This document shows positions 36,501 through 48,952 of a stretch of DNA of 64,000 bases, piece by piece. The DNA comes from Oscheius sp. JU75 (lineage: Eukaryota; Nematoda; Chromadorea; Rhabditida; Rhabditidae), in NCBI GenBank assembly GCA_037178855.1, contig JASJZC010000005.1, positions 1,426,001 to 1,490,000 on the forward strand, in the 5' to 3' direction. The position numbers and the translations under genes are program-made. The notes under the pieces were generated by a model. That model saw only the letters and a program-made list of their open reading frames with translations, did not search any database and was not told the origin of the DNA. The first letter of the stretch is position 1; every line of letters begins with the position of its first letter.

Positions 36501-39500
36501 TGGCTGTGGCACTGATAAACTAGTAGTATAGTAGCTGAAACATGGAAAAATTGTTAGGGTAAGATGTGGAGACTTTTGGACGAGAGGAGAATGGGTAACT
36601 TTTACTTTAAATGGATATGAGATAGCAGGAAGAAATGTTTCTGAAAACAAAACTATGAACGCTCAATGGTGTCTGGTTGACTCTGTGTGATTGTTTGACA
36701 AAACGAAACGAGACCAAGAGACCGAGAGAAAGAGAGGCGGACAGATTGAGGGACAGAGAAAGCTAGAGACAGAAGGACAGAGAGACAAGAAGACAGACTT
36801 AGACAAAGACGTTCTCCGTTTACAATCTCCTTTTCTAGCCTCTTTCATCAATTTCAACCACCCACTCTTTCGCAAATTAAAGACGTTTACATAAAAAGCA
36901 CGAAAAATGGCCAGTAGCGGCGTCGCCAGACGATGGAGCCGGCTGGTATTATACTTGAAACATAAAAGTTTAGGACTAGAGAAACTGGCTGGAGAGAGAA
37001 TGAGGACGGGGAATTATTTTTTTGAATTTGTCTACAATGTACAATTGTAAGAACGTTAACACCCTTACTGCAGTACGGCAGTTGAAACAATGAAAGGTTC
37101 TGCGGAGCATATGGTAGGCGAGAAGAAAATCCTTGATTCATCTTGATCTCGTCAGAAAAGTAGGAAGGAAATATAAGTGAGGAGAAACTGTCCGACACGG
37201 CCGATCTTATATCAACGGTTTCAACAGCCTGAAAGGTACTAAAATAGTGAGAGTGAAAGATTGAAAGAATCTAGTAGACCTGGCATTGAATTGCATTTTT
37301 TAGTACTATTCTTTTCCTTTTCATTTTCTAGCACTCTTAAACTTATTTCAAACATTACTGTTAGATGCCGAATTCCGGATCGCATAACGGCATCTCTCTG
37401 ACTATTCTTCTAAATACTTTAATCGTATCACAGATTTTTTCTTGGATAGCCAGCAATCGTAACAATTTGTTATTTCACTGAAAGTTGATATATAGTCCAG
37501 AGCAGTCCAGACCGCTACTTGCACTCTGACAAATTCTTCCTGTTAACATTCCAAACATACAAGTCTCGTCTTTCCTCATCTCCTCTGCTTCTCTCCCAAT
37601 CAAATTGCGGTCCAGATTTGACAACCAGATTAGGCTCAGCTCTCCCCGGGCAGGTGCAATTGCATCCTCTTCCTTCTCTTGCTGACCGGATGTTTACGGG
37701 GGGCCAAGAATCGATTCCGCTGGAAAAGACACTGACTGACCAGGACCACCCGCCTAATATGGCCATTATTCACGCACAGGTGCACTTTTCTCCACGGGGG
37801 AGGGAGAGACATGGCATGGTGCCGGCGGCTTTTATGCGTGCCAAATGGACACATTTACATAATTTAGAGAGAGAGGGGAGCTGAAACAGAAAAGAATGCT
37901 TTGTCCTGTTTAGAGAGGCGGCTGTTTAGCAAAAAAAATCAAAGCCTGGAGTATTAGAGCATCAGGCGAAACAACGTTACAGTCAGCCGAGCATGCGCTG
38001 TGCACAATTCAGAGTTCTCGCTTATCCGTTGGAGTTGATGTTCCAACAACTGTTTTCGAATAAGAACCTAACTTGGATTACCTCCGAAAAAAAAATTTGC
38101 AAAACTTAAGATCGTCCTGAAACTTGGAGATTCTTTGTGTACAAAATATTATTGAGAAAACAAGAAAATGGCAAAGACTGTTTGTTCTCCAATGCATGTC
38201 ATTTCAATTAGGCTGTGAAACAGTTTTTCATAACTGTCTTCATTACCAGACTCTGCGAACCTACCTTTACAATTTGTAAGAGACGTCTGCGACACAAGTC
38301 AACTCTAGCCTGGGATAACATTGGACAGTTTTTGTAGCCTTTTCTGTCAAGACAATTTAAGCTAATGCAAGAAGAAACATTTTTAAGTTGGCAAGTTACT
38401 GTTTTGATTAACTGCAAAAATAATGTTATTGCTTTTGCTCCTTGGAGAGTTTCTTTGCAATGGACGACTCGGAGTTCAATAAAACCGCCGACCAGGCGGC
38501 AAAGCCGGCTGGTAGCCTAATAATATCCTGGTGATGTTTTGTTTTCCAAAAGTCTGTCAAGTAATGCATCAATTTTCCGAAGAATCTTATTTATAAAATG
38601 TAGATTTCATATAGCACGTCTGTGTTTCAGTACAGCTAAAAGTAGGCCATCTTTAGCTGTACTGAAACACAAAAGGTAAAGCCTTACTCTAAAGCCCTTC
38701 ACTCAATGGTGAAACTGTTTTGTTTCCAAACTGCTCCTACTCTCTGAAACATTTTCCAAAAACTCTCCATACTTACATCTGACCTGAAATACAAAAGATC
38801 GACTTCCCACTGTCAAAACTGCCCCCATTTTCAGCCCGGCTCCCCGTCCCACCTGGTACCACAATGGTCGAGAGATCAACGACGACACGGATGCCGGTTT
38901 CAAGTTTGAAGCCTATGGCAAGACTCTTGTCTTCAACGTCACCATGGACAAGGCCGGCAAGTACGACTGCCGATTTCCCATGCACAATGACATCGACAGG
39001 ACTTTCAATGTCGTCGTAGAGGGTAGGGTTTCTTCTCTTTTGACGGTTTAAATAGGGATATGAGTGGCCTAGAAGAGGCTTTCAATTATGCTTAGACTCT
39101 TTTTTTGTGGAAGAGGGGCTCCGATAAATTGTTTGAGAATGGGGAGACAATGCATAAGGGAAGAAGTGGAAGGAAGTGAAAAACTAGGGATCGGGAAAGT
39201 TGGTTCCCAGATGAAGGGAAATAGTATTTCGTACGACGGCGGGGAAAGATTTGGAAAATATCTTATGGAAAGGTTTACATAGTTTAATGAAGCACGTTTT
39301 TTCTTCTTAACACGTACCGACTACGAATTAGTATGCGATTCAGTTCTATGTTCTGCAAAGTTTTAGAGCAGATCAAGGGCTACTATTTTGCAGAACATTG
39401 CCTTCCCTTGTGAGAGAATCACTGATGTTTGTTTCCTTGGTATTTTAGTGAAACAAAAAAGTAGGACGTTGAATTGAACAAGTCTATAAGGAATGCTAAA

Positions 39501-42500
39501 AATTCTCACCAAGCCTAATGTACAGTCCCTGAAACAACAACAATAAAGTACATTTCCTGTCAGCTGTTGCCCCTCCCCAGCTGACCTCTGTTGCCAGTTG
39601 TTTGTGCTCATCGATCCAGGGTGGACAGGCAGTGTAACTACTGTGTCACTTTCCGTCATTTGCAGCCTGAGGGATACCGAAAAAGAACCCAAAATTTCAT
39701 CTTTCAGCTGCTCCCTACTGGCCCGAAGGACCACCACCCAATACGAACACAAGTGAAGGAGAGACGGTTACCTTCGACTGTACTACCAGCGGAAAGCCTG
39801 TCCCTGTCGTAACTTTCTACAAGAATGGAGTCGGTGAGTACTTCCTGTTTAATTTTGTTGTTTTCACATCGGTTACGAAGGACGTTGAACTTCGCGAAAA
39901 GTGATGCTTTGGTACCCCAGAACTAGGTTCCAAGCTTTTTGATCTATTTCATAGTGTAGAGCAGAAGAAAACTTTCTTTAACGTAACTAGTAACCTGAGG
40001 ATAGTCAGGATCAGCAGTATATTGCTCACAACTTTGACATGTTCCAAACCTGGGGAGAACTATAAGAACTGTTGACTAAATCGTTACCCCGCCTACAACT
40101 TTCCATTGCTGAAATGTTTCAGTAAAGTTAGAAGGTCGGGGGCTAACACAAGAACTACTGATATCTCGGCTTTTTCTTTGGTCCGTGCAAGGCAGGTCCT
40201 TTTGTAACGTTTTTACTCCACAAAATCTATAAAAGTAGCGAGATCTTTTGCTAACATTGGCTTGTCTATTTATGTTGGGTTTGAAACAATGTCTTTCTGT
40301 AAATTGAACTTCTAAATCGCCTTCGGCCAAGCAATAGGTCTATTTTGTTTCAGAGCCAATAAACTTAGGTCATAAGAGAATTGTTTTATCAAACCTGGAT
40401 AACAGAGAACCAATATGAGTAACACTCTCGTAGCCGCTTGAGCATTGAACGAACTATTTGTTTCAGTGAACTTATAAACTGTAGAGCTTTTAGTAACGAT
40501 GCCATTGTCATTCCTGACACAAAACATACCACAAAAAGGACTTCAGAAAATTCGTCTTCCCTCTCTTTAGAGTCTTTTTTTCTCAAAACCGAGACTTTAT
40601 ATTCCGTTAGGAGAAATATTTCAGCAGGGTTAGCTAACGGCTTACAGGCTGGGGTAGCACTTCTGTGACTAATAATCTGTGTTTTCACTGGATCGAACCT
40701 TTTTTTTTTCAATCATTCTCTGAAAGGAAAGTGATGAATAGGAATCGTTTCCTTTATTATCTCTTGGAAAACAACTTTCTTCCAAAAGTGTCGAAAACTT
40801 TTTGTATTTCACGAACCTTATAAAATAAGAGAAAAACATAGAGGAATGTAGAAGACGTGAAGGAGTTTGAAAACTATAAGTTTCCAGAATTGAAGCGAGC
40901 CTCCGAGGGCGAAAAGTGGCTGATCGAGGGCACCAAGCTGACCATCTACGACGTGAGGAAGGGAATGCATGGAAAGGGAGACAATGCTGTCTACCAGTGC
41001 AAGGCTGAGAACAAACACGGCTACGTCTGGACCAACTTCTACCTGAATCTGCTCGCCTTCAAGCCACAGCTTCTTGGAGACCCCGGAGAGGTGGAGGCCG
41101 TGGCAGGTCAGCCGGTCAGCCTGGAATGCACCTTCTTCGGAAGCCCGAATGCTGAGATCACCTGGAGCAGTCCGAGACTTCAGGTTGGTCATTTTCCCTG
41201 ATTTTTTTTTTGGTTATCCGATTGTTATAGTCAATGTCGTGCGGTTACCCTTGATTGAAAAAAAAACTCTATTATCTCCTTCCGATGCAACAAAGCCAGG
41301 TGGCAAAGATTGTTTGCAGCTGCCAAACGACGCGAGCAGCAGTATTTTGGAACTTACCAGGTCGTTAAAACATAAAACAAAACTTTTGAACCGAGATTTG
41401 GATAAAGATCGATTTTTTTGGAACTTGTAGTAGTGACCACGGGAAGAATGTTTATGTTTCCGGCACGAAAAAAGTCCTAACGATAAAAAAATGAATGAAT
41501 TTGGTAGTTCTTCTTTAGAGATATGCTCGCAAGATTCAACAGAACTACCAGAATGGAAAAGTGGAAATTAAATTTTTATGTATCAAAAATGAACAAAGAG
41601 CAATGGATCATTCGTAATTTCGATGCCCGAACGAGGGCAGATTTTAATGTACACACCGAGCGATCCACATCTTCAATTCATAAAAGAATGTAACATAACT
41701 AGAGACGGTTCAAGAGAAAAAAATTATGTTTCAAGATAAATAGCGCTTTCATATTTTAGATTCTTTAAGATAAGAGAAGACAAGTTCTGGGGCATAACTC
41801 TATTTTGCTCGAGTGAGTCATCTGACAAAAAGATAAAAACCCTTGATAGCCAAAGAAGTAATTATAAAACAAGAGGAACTGGTCAATGTGTTGTTCCTTG
41901 CATCGTACTTCTATAACAACACAAAAAAAATTTTGCAGTGCTCAAACGTGTAAAAATAGTTATTTGGTTTCAAATAGAACATAAGATTTAGCCATTGATG
42001 CTCTTAACGCAATCAAACCTGTCGTATCAATAAACCATTTCCCGAAACCCCCACAAAGCTTGCAAAATTTTAGGGCCTGGCCCACGACGTCATTCCGGCT
42101 AACGGTCACGGAGTCGGCAAACTGCACATCAAGAGTGTCAGTCCCTCTGCGGAGGGAGAGTACGAGTGCACAGGACAGAACAAATACGGCCAAGCTACTG
42201 GAAGAACCAAGCTCAGCGTAAGGAAACCTACTCGTCTGGAGCCATTCCCCCAAACTGAAGAGTCCCGAACGGCAGGAGACACCTTCACGCTGCCCTGTGA
42301 AGCTCAGGCCGATGAACATCTCGAGGTCAAGTACCAGTGGCTCGTGAACGGTTTCCCGCTGCCCGAGGCCAGACTGAAGGACGGACACTATGTGATCAAT
42401 GAGGACAACTCACTGACCATCAACAAACCGAATGCCTATGACAATGCCAAGGTGAAATGTGTGGCGAGCACGAAGTTGGACAAGGTCGAGAAGGAAATTG

Positions 42501-45500
42501 ACATCAAGATCAAAGGTGGGTACTTTTTCTTTGCTACGGAGCCCTTAGAGACGAAAATATAACGAGAAAGATAAAGTTTTGCGAAATTGAAAAGGGCAAT
42601 CAATCCCAGAAGAACACAGATCTTCTGATGACTAGAGATCTGGTGAACCATAAGATTTGCCAAAAGAAGGATAGTCCAAGCTGTTGAGCAATTTCCCAGT
42701 CCCCCAAAACTTGTTTTCAGTTTTTTTATTCAAGACGACTGTGAGTATTACGTCCGTTTGATGCTAGCCCCTATAACTAAGCGATAAAACAATTCATGTC
42801 TAAAGAAGGTGTCCGCGAAAAATGTTACATAGGGACATATTTCCATGAATATTTTACATTTACTTTTTTTCAATGGTTGAAGATGTCGAAGTACTTGAGC
42901 ATAGTGAGCAGACTGTAATACTAGCCTTTGAAATATTTGTGTGCCGAAAACATTGTAAAATTTTGAATAGAACTCGGAACCGACTTTGAACTGGCATCAA
43001 GCTTTTGCCAAAAGGCACATATCACATTTTCAGACGTCCCTCCTCCAGTAATTGCCGGCTACGTGAGCAAGTGTGAAGCTGCTGCACAGTCGGCCGAGAT
43101 TACCTTCGAGCACATGGAGCCTGAGAACACGATAGTACCTGTCAAGGAGTTCTGGATACAGTATCAGATGGACAGCTCAACGGACTCGGACATGTGGTCG
43201 ACTCATCCTGTCCCTGTTCAGGCTACTGGAGATTTTATCACGGACGGACAGAGGAGGATTAGACAGTCCGCGACTGTTGGACTTCAGCCTTTTGGAAAGG
43301 TAGGTAACAGAGAGACAGAGGAACAAAGAAAGGAGAGAGAGACACTGAAACAGAGAGACAGTGATTGACTCTTCGATTTTCAGTACACCTTCCGCGTGGT
43401 TGCCCGTAATTCTGTCGGAGACAGTTCACCCACCAAGGTGCGAGACGTCTGTGTCACCCCTTCGAAAAATCCCGACAAGAATCCGAGCGAAGTCACGGCC
43501 AAGGGATCCGGTCCCGAGAACATTATCGTCTTCTGGAAGCCGATGCCAAGAGAGGAATGGAATGGGGAGAACTTCCACTACAAAATTAAGTGAGTTTCTG
43601 AGTTTGTAGGTTTGCTTAAAAACTGGCAAGACAAGATACAGTGCGTCATAATGTTTGTACTAGAACAACATACAAGCGGAAAATGGGCAGAAAATCTGTC
43701 TCTTATTTTCTTGTCCAAAAAAAGATTTATTGACTTCTCAAAGCTCCAATCTTCAAATTTTTCCGTCTTACTAAGGAACCTCTGAACTGCTAGGTTTCAA
43801 AGTCTTTATAACAAGAAAAAAAGCAGTGGCCTACAGTTCTGTTCTCTAGGAATAGATTATGCCTTATGACTAAACCTTCTTGGCTTGCTATCCACTGTGC
43901 AAATCTCGTATGCTTACCTTATTCTATCTTACGACAGACACATTTTTTCATAATTCTATGTTTCAAAGTGTGTACATAAGTAGGGAGGATTTTGAAATCA
44001 GTTATAATTAAAGGAATTTGCATGATACATTGTTCTGTGGCCCCGCCATTCGCCCGACAAACAATTTCCATTTGATTAGCTACAATTCTAGGTTCCGAGA
44101 TCTCTATAACTAGTGGAAAATATCTAGATTTCAATTGTTTCGACAGATGCAGGAAAAAACATTTTCAGTTAGCTACAACTTTTATGTTTCAATGTTACTG
44201 GAACAATAAAATGTCTTCAGAAAATTCAATGACAATCCAAACAGCTATTTCAGAATTATTTTTCAAAGTTTCAAGTTTTTTATAACAGTAAAAAAGGCCA
44301 AAGAAAAGCAATAAACTAACTGAATGACGTAAACAACAATATCCAGGTACCGCCCCTCCGGACAAAACGTCCCCTTCAAGGAGCAGACCGTAGCTGATCC
44401 CTTTGCCGATAAGGTCACCATCAATTTCGACGATGAGAAAGACGCTAAACCCTTCCAGCCCTACGAGATTCAGGTACCCATACTCCCTATTTTCCAGTAT
44501 TTGAACCCCAAAATTTCAGGTTCAAGCCGTGAATGACATGGGAACGGCCGTCGTGGAGCCTCAGAGCATTGAGGGCCGGTCCGGAGAGGGAATTCCCTCC
44601 TCGGTCCCTCAAGATTTCCGCCTTCTGAGCAAAGACGGCACGACGGCGACGTTCACCTGGACAGCTGTGGATCCCTGGACAGCGAATGGAAACTTCTCCG
44701 GGTACAAGATTACATATTGGTCGGATCCGAGCGAGGATGAGGAGGAGGAAGATGAGAGCGGGGAGGAGACCAGGTTTCGGTGGAAGAGGAACTCGAGGGT
44801 TGGTTTTTAGTAACACTTGAAAAACGCCCGCCGTGTCGAGTAAGCATCAAGAAAAAAATTAGGGCGGCTTTGTAGAGAGAATGAAACAAGAAAAGTATAA
44901 ATGGAAAAAATGGTGTTTCGGATTTGACTAAATGAAAAAACTTCTAGAATAGTCTGGTGATTCGAACTTGCAATTTGTAAAAAAAAAAAAACAAATAGAA
45001 GTTGGTCTATTTTTGCTTAAAAAAATCATTGTCTCTCATATTATAAAGTTTCAAGGGCATGGTATAGAAAAACTGTTCCTAGTACTGATACCTGCAGCGC
45101 TAAAACATAAAAACAACTTTAGGTGCGACGCGACGACTCGGACAACGTCAAGCCGAAGTACGCCATCTTCGGTCCCGGCTCGACGCAAGGTTCCATCTCT
45201 GATCTGAAGCCAGGAACCATGAACTACGCTGTGATTCAGGTCATCAACGGTGTGAATGAGGGCGAAAGGAGCGCCGTCATCAGCTTCAGGACTGATGAAG
45301 GAGGTAGAAGAGTCACTTTGGACGGGAGAGCAATGAAACATTTCAGTACCGAGCCCGGTTCGAGGTCTCCGAGTCCATCCGATGAACAACAAAGACTCGA
45401 AGGAGAAGGCTGTCGCCTCGCTAATCTGGAAAAAGCCGAGACAGAAGAATGGAAAGATCCAAAAATATGTCGTGAGTACATTTTCCGTTTGGAATGACCA

Positions 45501-48500
45501 CTTATATTGTAACGCAAAGATTTACTGTCGTTTATGATAGAGGTGAAACCAATATGTGAACTGGAATCGATAGTACTCGAAAAGTAATTCTAATTTGCTC
45601 CATTACCTATACACTGAGTTTGAAACAAGACAAAACCAAAAAACCTACTATATGAAAATTCGTTGTAATCGCTGTTGAACGGTAGACAAATAGAGACATA
45701 CGTTTTTCGCGAACCCCTTGCTCATTGCAACTCATATCAAGCGTAATCATATGAAGTCGCGGTGAAACAAGGTGAGGCGAGGAGCGCAAGAACAAAACTT
45801 TTCAAATAACTTTCTTTGTGTATACTGGGGGAACCACGGAAGTATTGTATACCCGAAAGCCGATAGTACGGCTGTTTGCGCACCAACTTGTAACCGTATG
45901 CAGCAGTTTTTCGAAAATGACCCGGTATCGACGCCTATGTTTACAAGTTTGTACACAAATTGCCGCGTTTTCTACTTTCAGGTATACGGTACTTTCGCAC
46001 AGGCCTGGGCGAAAAGGCTGGATGAGACGATGGAAACCAGACTTTGCTTGTAAAATAAGTGATGATGTTTCTTGAGGACAGTCTAAAAGACACAAAAAAA
46101 AAGTTTCAGAGAACCTTGATATTGCTTCCGTCTTATGTACCTGCACTCTTGAAGCTATCCTTTCAGCACAAATGTAATTCCAAAACAAATGAAAATACCC
46201 TCGTCTTGACCCCCTAAAAGTTCAGCCAAATGCTTGTCAAAAAAGTGGGCGGCAAATATGTTTCACAGAGACTAGATATTCCTTCGCTGTATCCTACAAC
46301 ATTGAGTTGTGAAGTTTACCCTTTCGAGGAAAATCAACAGTTGCCCAAAAGAAACCTAATCTCGAAGAAAAAATGTTTCACCGAATCTTGCTCTGTGTGT
46401 CTTTTCCTGGAGTAGTATGGTGAACTATGGATGATCATAATAACATCACTTTTCAGATCGAAGCCTGTCGCATGCAGAATGGCGTCGTCCAGGACCGAGA
46501 CTGTCTGGTGACCGAGGTCGATCCCTCCAAAACCCAGGCCCGAATTGACCGCCTCGACCACGATACACCCTACCGATTCATCGTCAAGGCTGCCACGAAG
46601 ATGGGCGAGGGAGATCCGAACAGCTTCGATGCCAATACCCTGCCAGAAGATGTGGCTGATGGAGGTGAGCCAGGGAACTGAACTTTTTGATAGGAGAGGA
46701 GGGTAGAATCTGCATGGGAATAGTTGAAGTTCAATGGCTTTTCAGAAACCATTTATAAGCTTGCAGAATGTCTGTACGAGCTGTTGAGTTTTTCCGTCAA
46801 TCTTGAGTTTTTAATACGTCGTTATCGTCCAAAAAGTCACAGTACTTGTTCCGCTCAAAATATAAGTCATATAATACAGTTGATCCAGAAGTTTCACAGT
46901 AATCTCATTTGTTTCCTCGAAGTTTTTAAATTATCGTGTCTGACACTTACTAGATACTTCACCCAATAAAAATCTGTTGTTCCAAGACTTTCACGCACCA
47001 AAGAGCTCCAGTTCCTTTGAACAATGCAAATCCTTGACTCCTTTCCCGTCTTTCCGTTCCACCAGCTCTCAATATCCCCCCTTTTGGCCTAATTATAGTA
47101 TTCTAGAGACCCCTGTTTACCCGTTCTGCACAAATTATCAGAGCAGCAACATATTGGGCGTGGTCCTGTGGGGGCTCAGCTGGTGCTTATGAGGACGCGA
47201 AGCGGGCACATTGACTGCCCCGCCCCCTCTAGACCAATCTCTCTCCCTCTCTCCGTTGCTCTGCTATAGTTCTGACTGATACCCTGTCTACCTGACAACA
47301 ATCCGCTAATTTGACTACACGGGAAGAGAGAATGATGATATTTTTGCCTATATTCCTCCTGCTGATCAGAGTCGAGGCTCTTCCTTGTAAGTCACTTTTT
47401 GAGCATTTTTGGTTTCATTAGGTGGGTAAAGGGTAGGTTTATGAAACTTCGATCGTAATGTGACTCTTTTAAGAATTTAATACTTGAATATTCTGGATAT
47501 AGGGTAGAAACGTGCAATTGTCGGAATGAGTACTATTCTAGTTTCTGGTACTTCTATCCTATAATCATTTTTGGACTTTTTCGATTGCAAAAAATGACCA
47601 TAGGATAGAAGATAGTGACAGTTTTGATATACCGATAAGGCAGAGTCTGGTCAACTTGTGACGCTTCGAAGCTTCGTTGCACACAATAATTTAAATGAAT
47701 GGGTTTCATTGAATAGATATAGGGATAGAGGTTTGAGAGACATTTGATTATTCCTCCGTTTGTATGGAAACCTCAGAGCTGTCCAAGATTCATCGCTGTT
47801 ATGAGACCACCGAAGCTTGGTAGAGTCTGAAATTATTGGATAGCTCATTGCTGAATCATCTTACACAGCCTGCACCCTAATGTCAAAGAAACAATAGAAT
47901 ATTGAGCAAAACAGTGACCCGTTCCGAACTTTTCATTACTTTGGTACACTTAGAAGTTTACGCAAAGATAGACGCTGCGACCCCCAGACTCACACCCTTT
48001 TCCTGAAACATAGAACACTTCACTTTTTTATCCAAAACAATTGTTTACGGGCGAATCGGCTTCAGTCCAGTCATAAAATATGCATTGTTTAGGAGGAGGG
48101 GATCCAATGTTGAGAGGATTGAAGGCTTTATGAACAGGTGTGAGTAGAGTTTCGTACGAGCAGGAAACCTGTTTGGTGTAGTTTTTATGCGTAGTAGACT
48201 CAGGAGAGTGTTTTTGACATAACAAGAAGGGAAATATGGGGAGTAAGGGACAAACACAACTAAATATATTTCACAGCAAACTTGAAGGAGGAACCATTTT
48301 GAGACTATTTGTTACATCGATGTCCTCCTCATCCGTATTACTCATAAACCTTCAATTTTCACCTTACCCTACTAGCTCTTGCAATTTTCCTGAACTGTTC
48401 GACGGAAGTTTTTTTTGCTTCGATGGAAGTACTAACAGTGTTGCAACCATAGAAAATGATGTCATGTCGATCCATCCGAAATTTTGTAAACAGTCTACTT

Positions 48501-48911
48501 GAAAAACAGCTCATCAATGTTTCAGTACCAGCGTAACCCATTCAAACATTTAGAAACCGATAGCTTTTGGGGTCAGGTAGGAAAACCAATCTTTCTCTTC
48601 CCTCTCACTCTCCCCCATTTTCGTAATGTGTCAACCGAAATGGAAATGGCGGTGAGAGAGCCTGAGCCCAATGCAATTTTCTCCTCTCTGCCCTCTTTTT
48701 TATACCAGGAGGGGCTCGAAAACATAGCGTTCAAATGAAGAGGGACAGAGTGTGCCCTCAGACCGATCGAAGGCCTCGGAAACAAACGACGGCATTTGCA
48801 CGAAAACAATTGCATTTCCAGTCTCTCTCAGTCTCAGACTATTGAGCCCTTTCCTCGAAGGAAGATGGGAGGACCAGAAAGAGTACGTATGTTATACTTT
48901 GGGGGCAGACG

Positions 48912-48952
<41 letters not shown>

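Noticed and set aside
40280-40360. Many single GTTTCA or TGAAAC cores throughout the window without a TATA-like box at 7 or 9 nt.
   Set aside because: Not listed as promoters. TTTCAG is also the nematode splice-acceptor consensus, which raises the background, so only sites with the second element at a fixed distance were kept.
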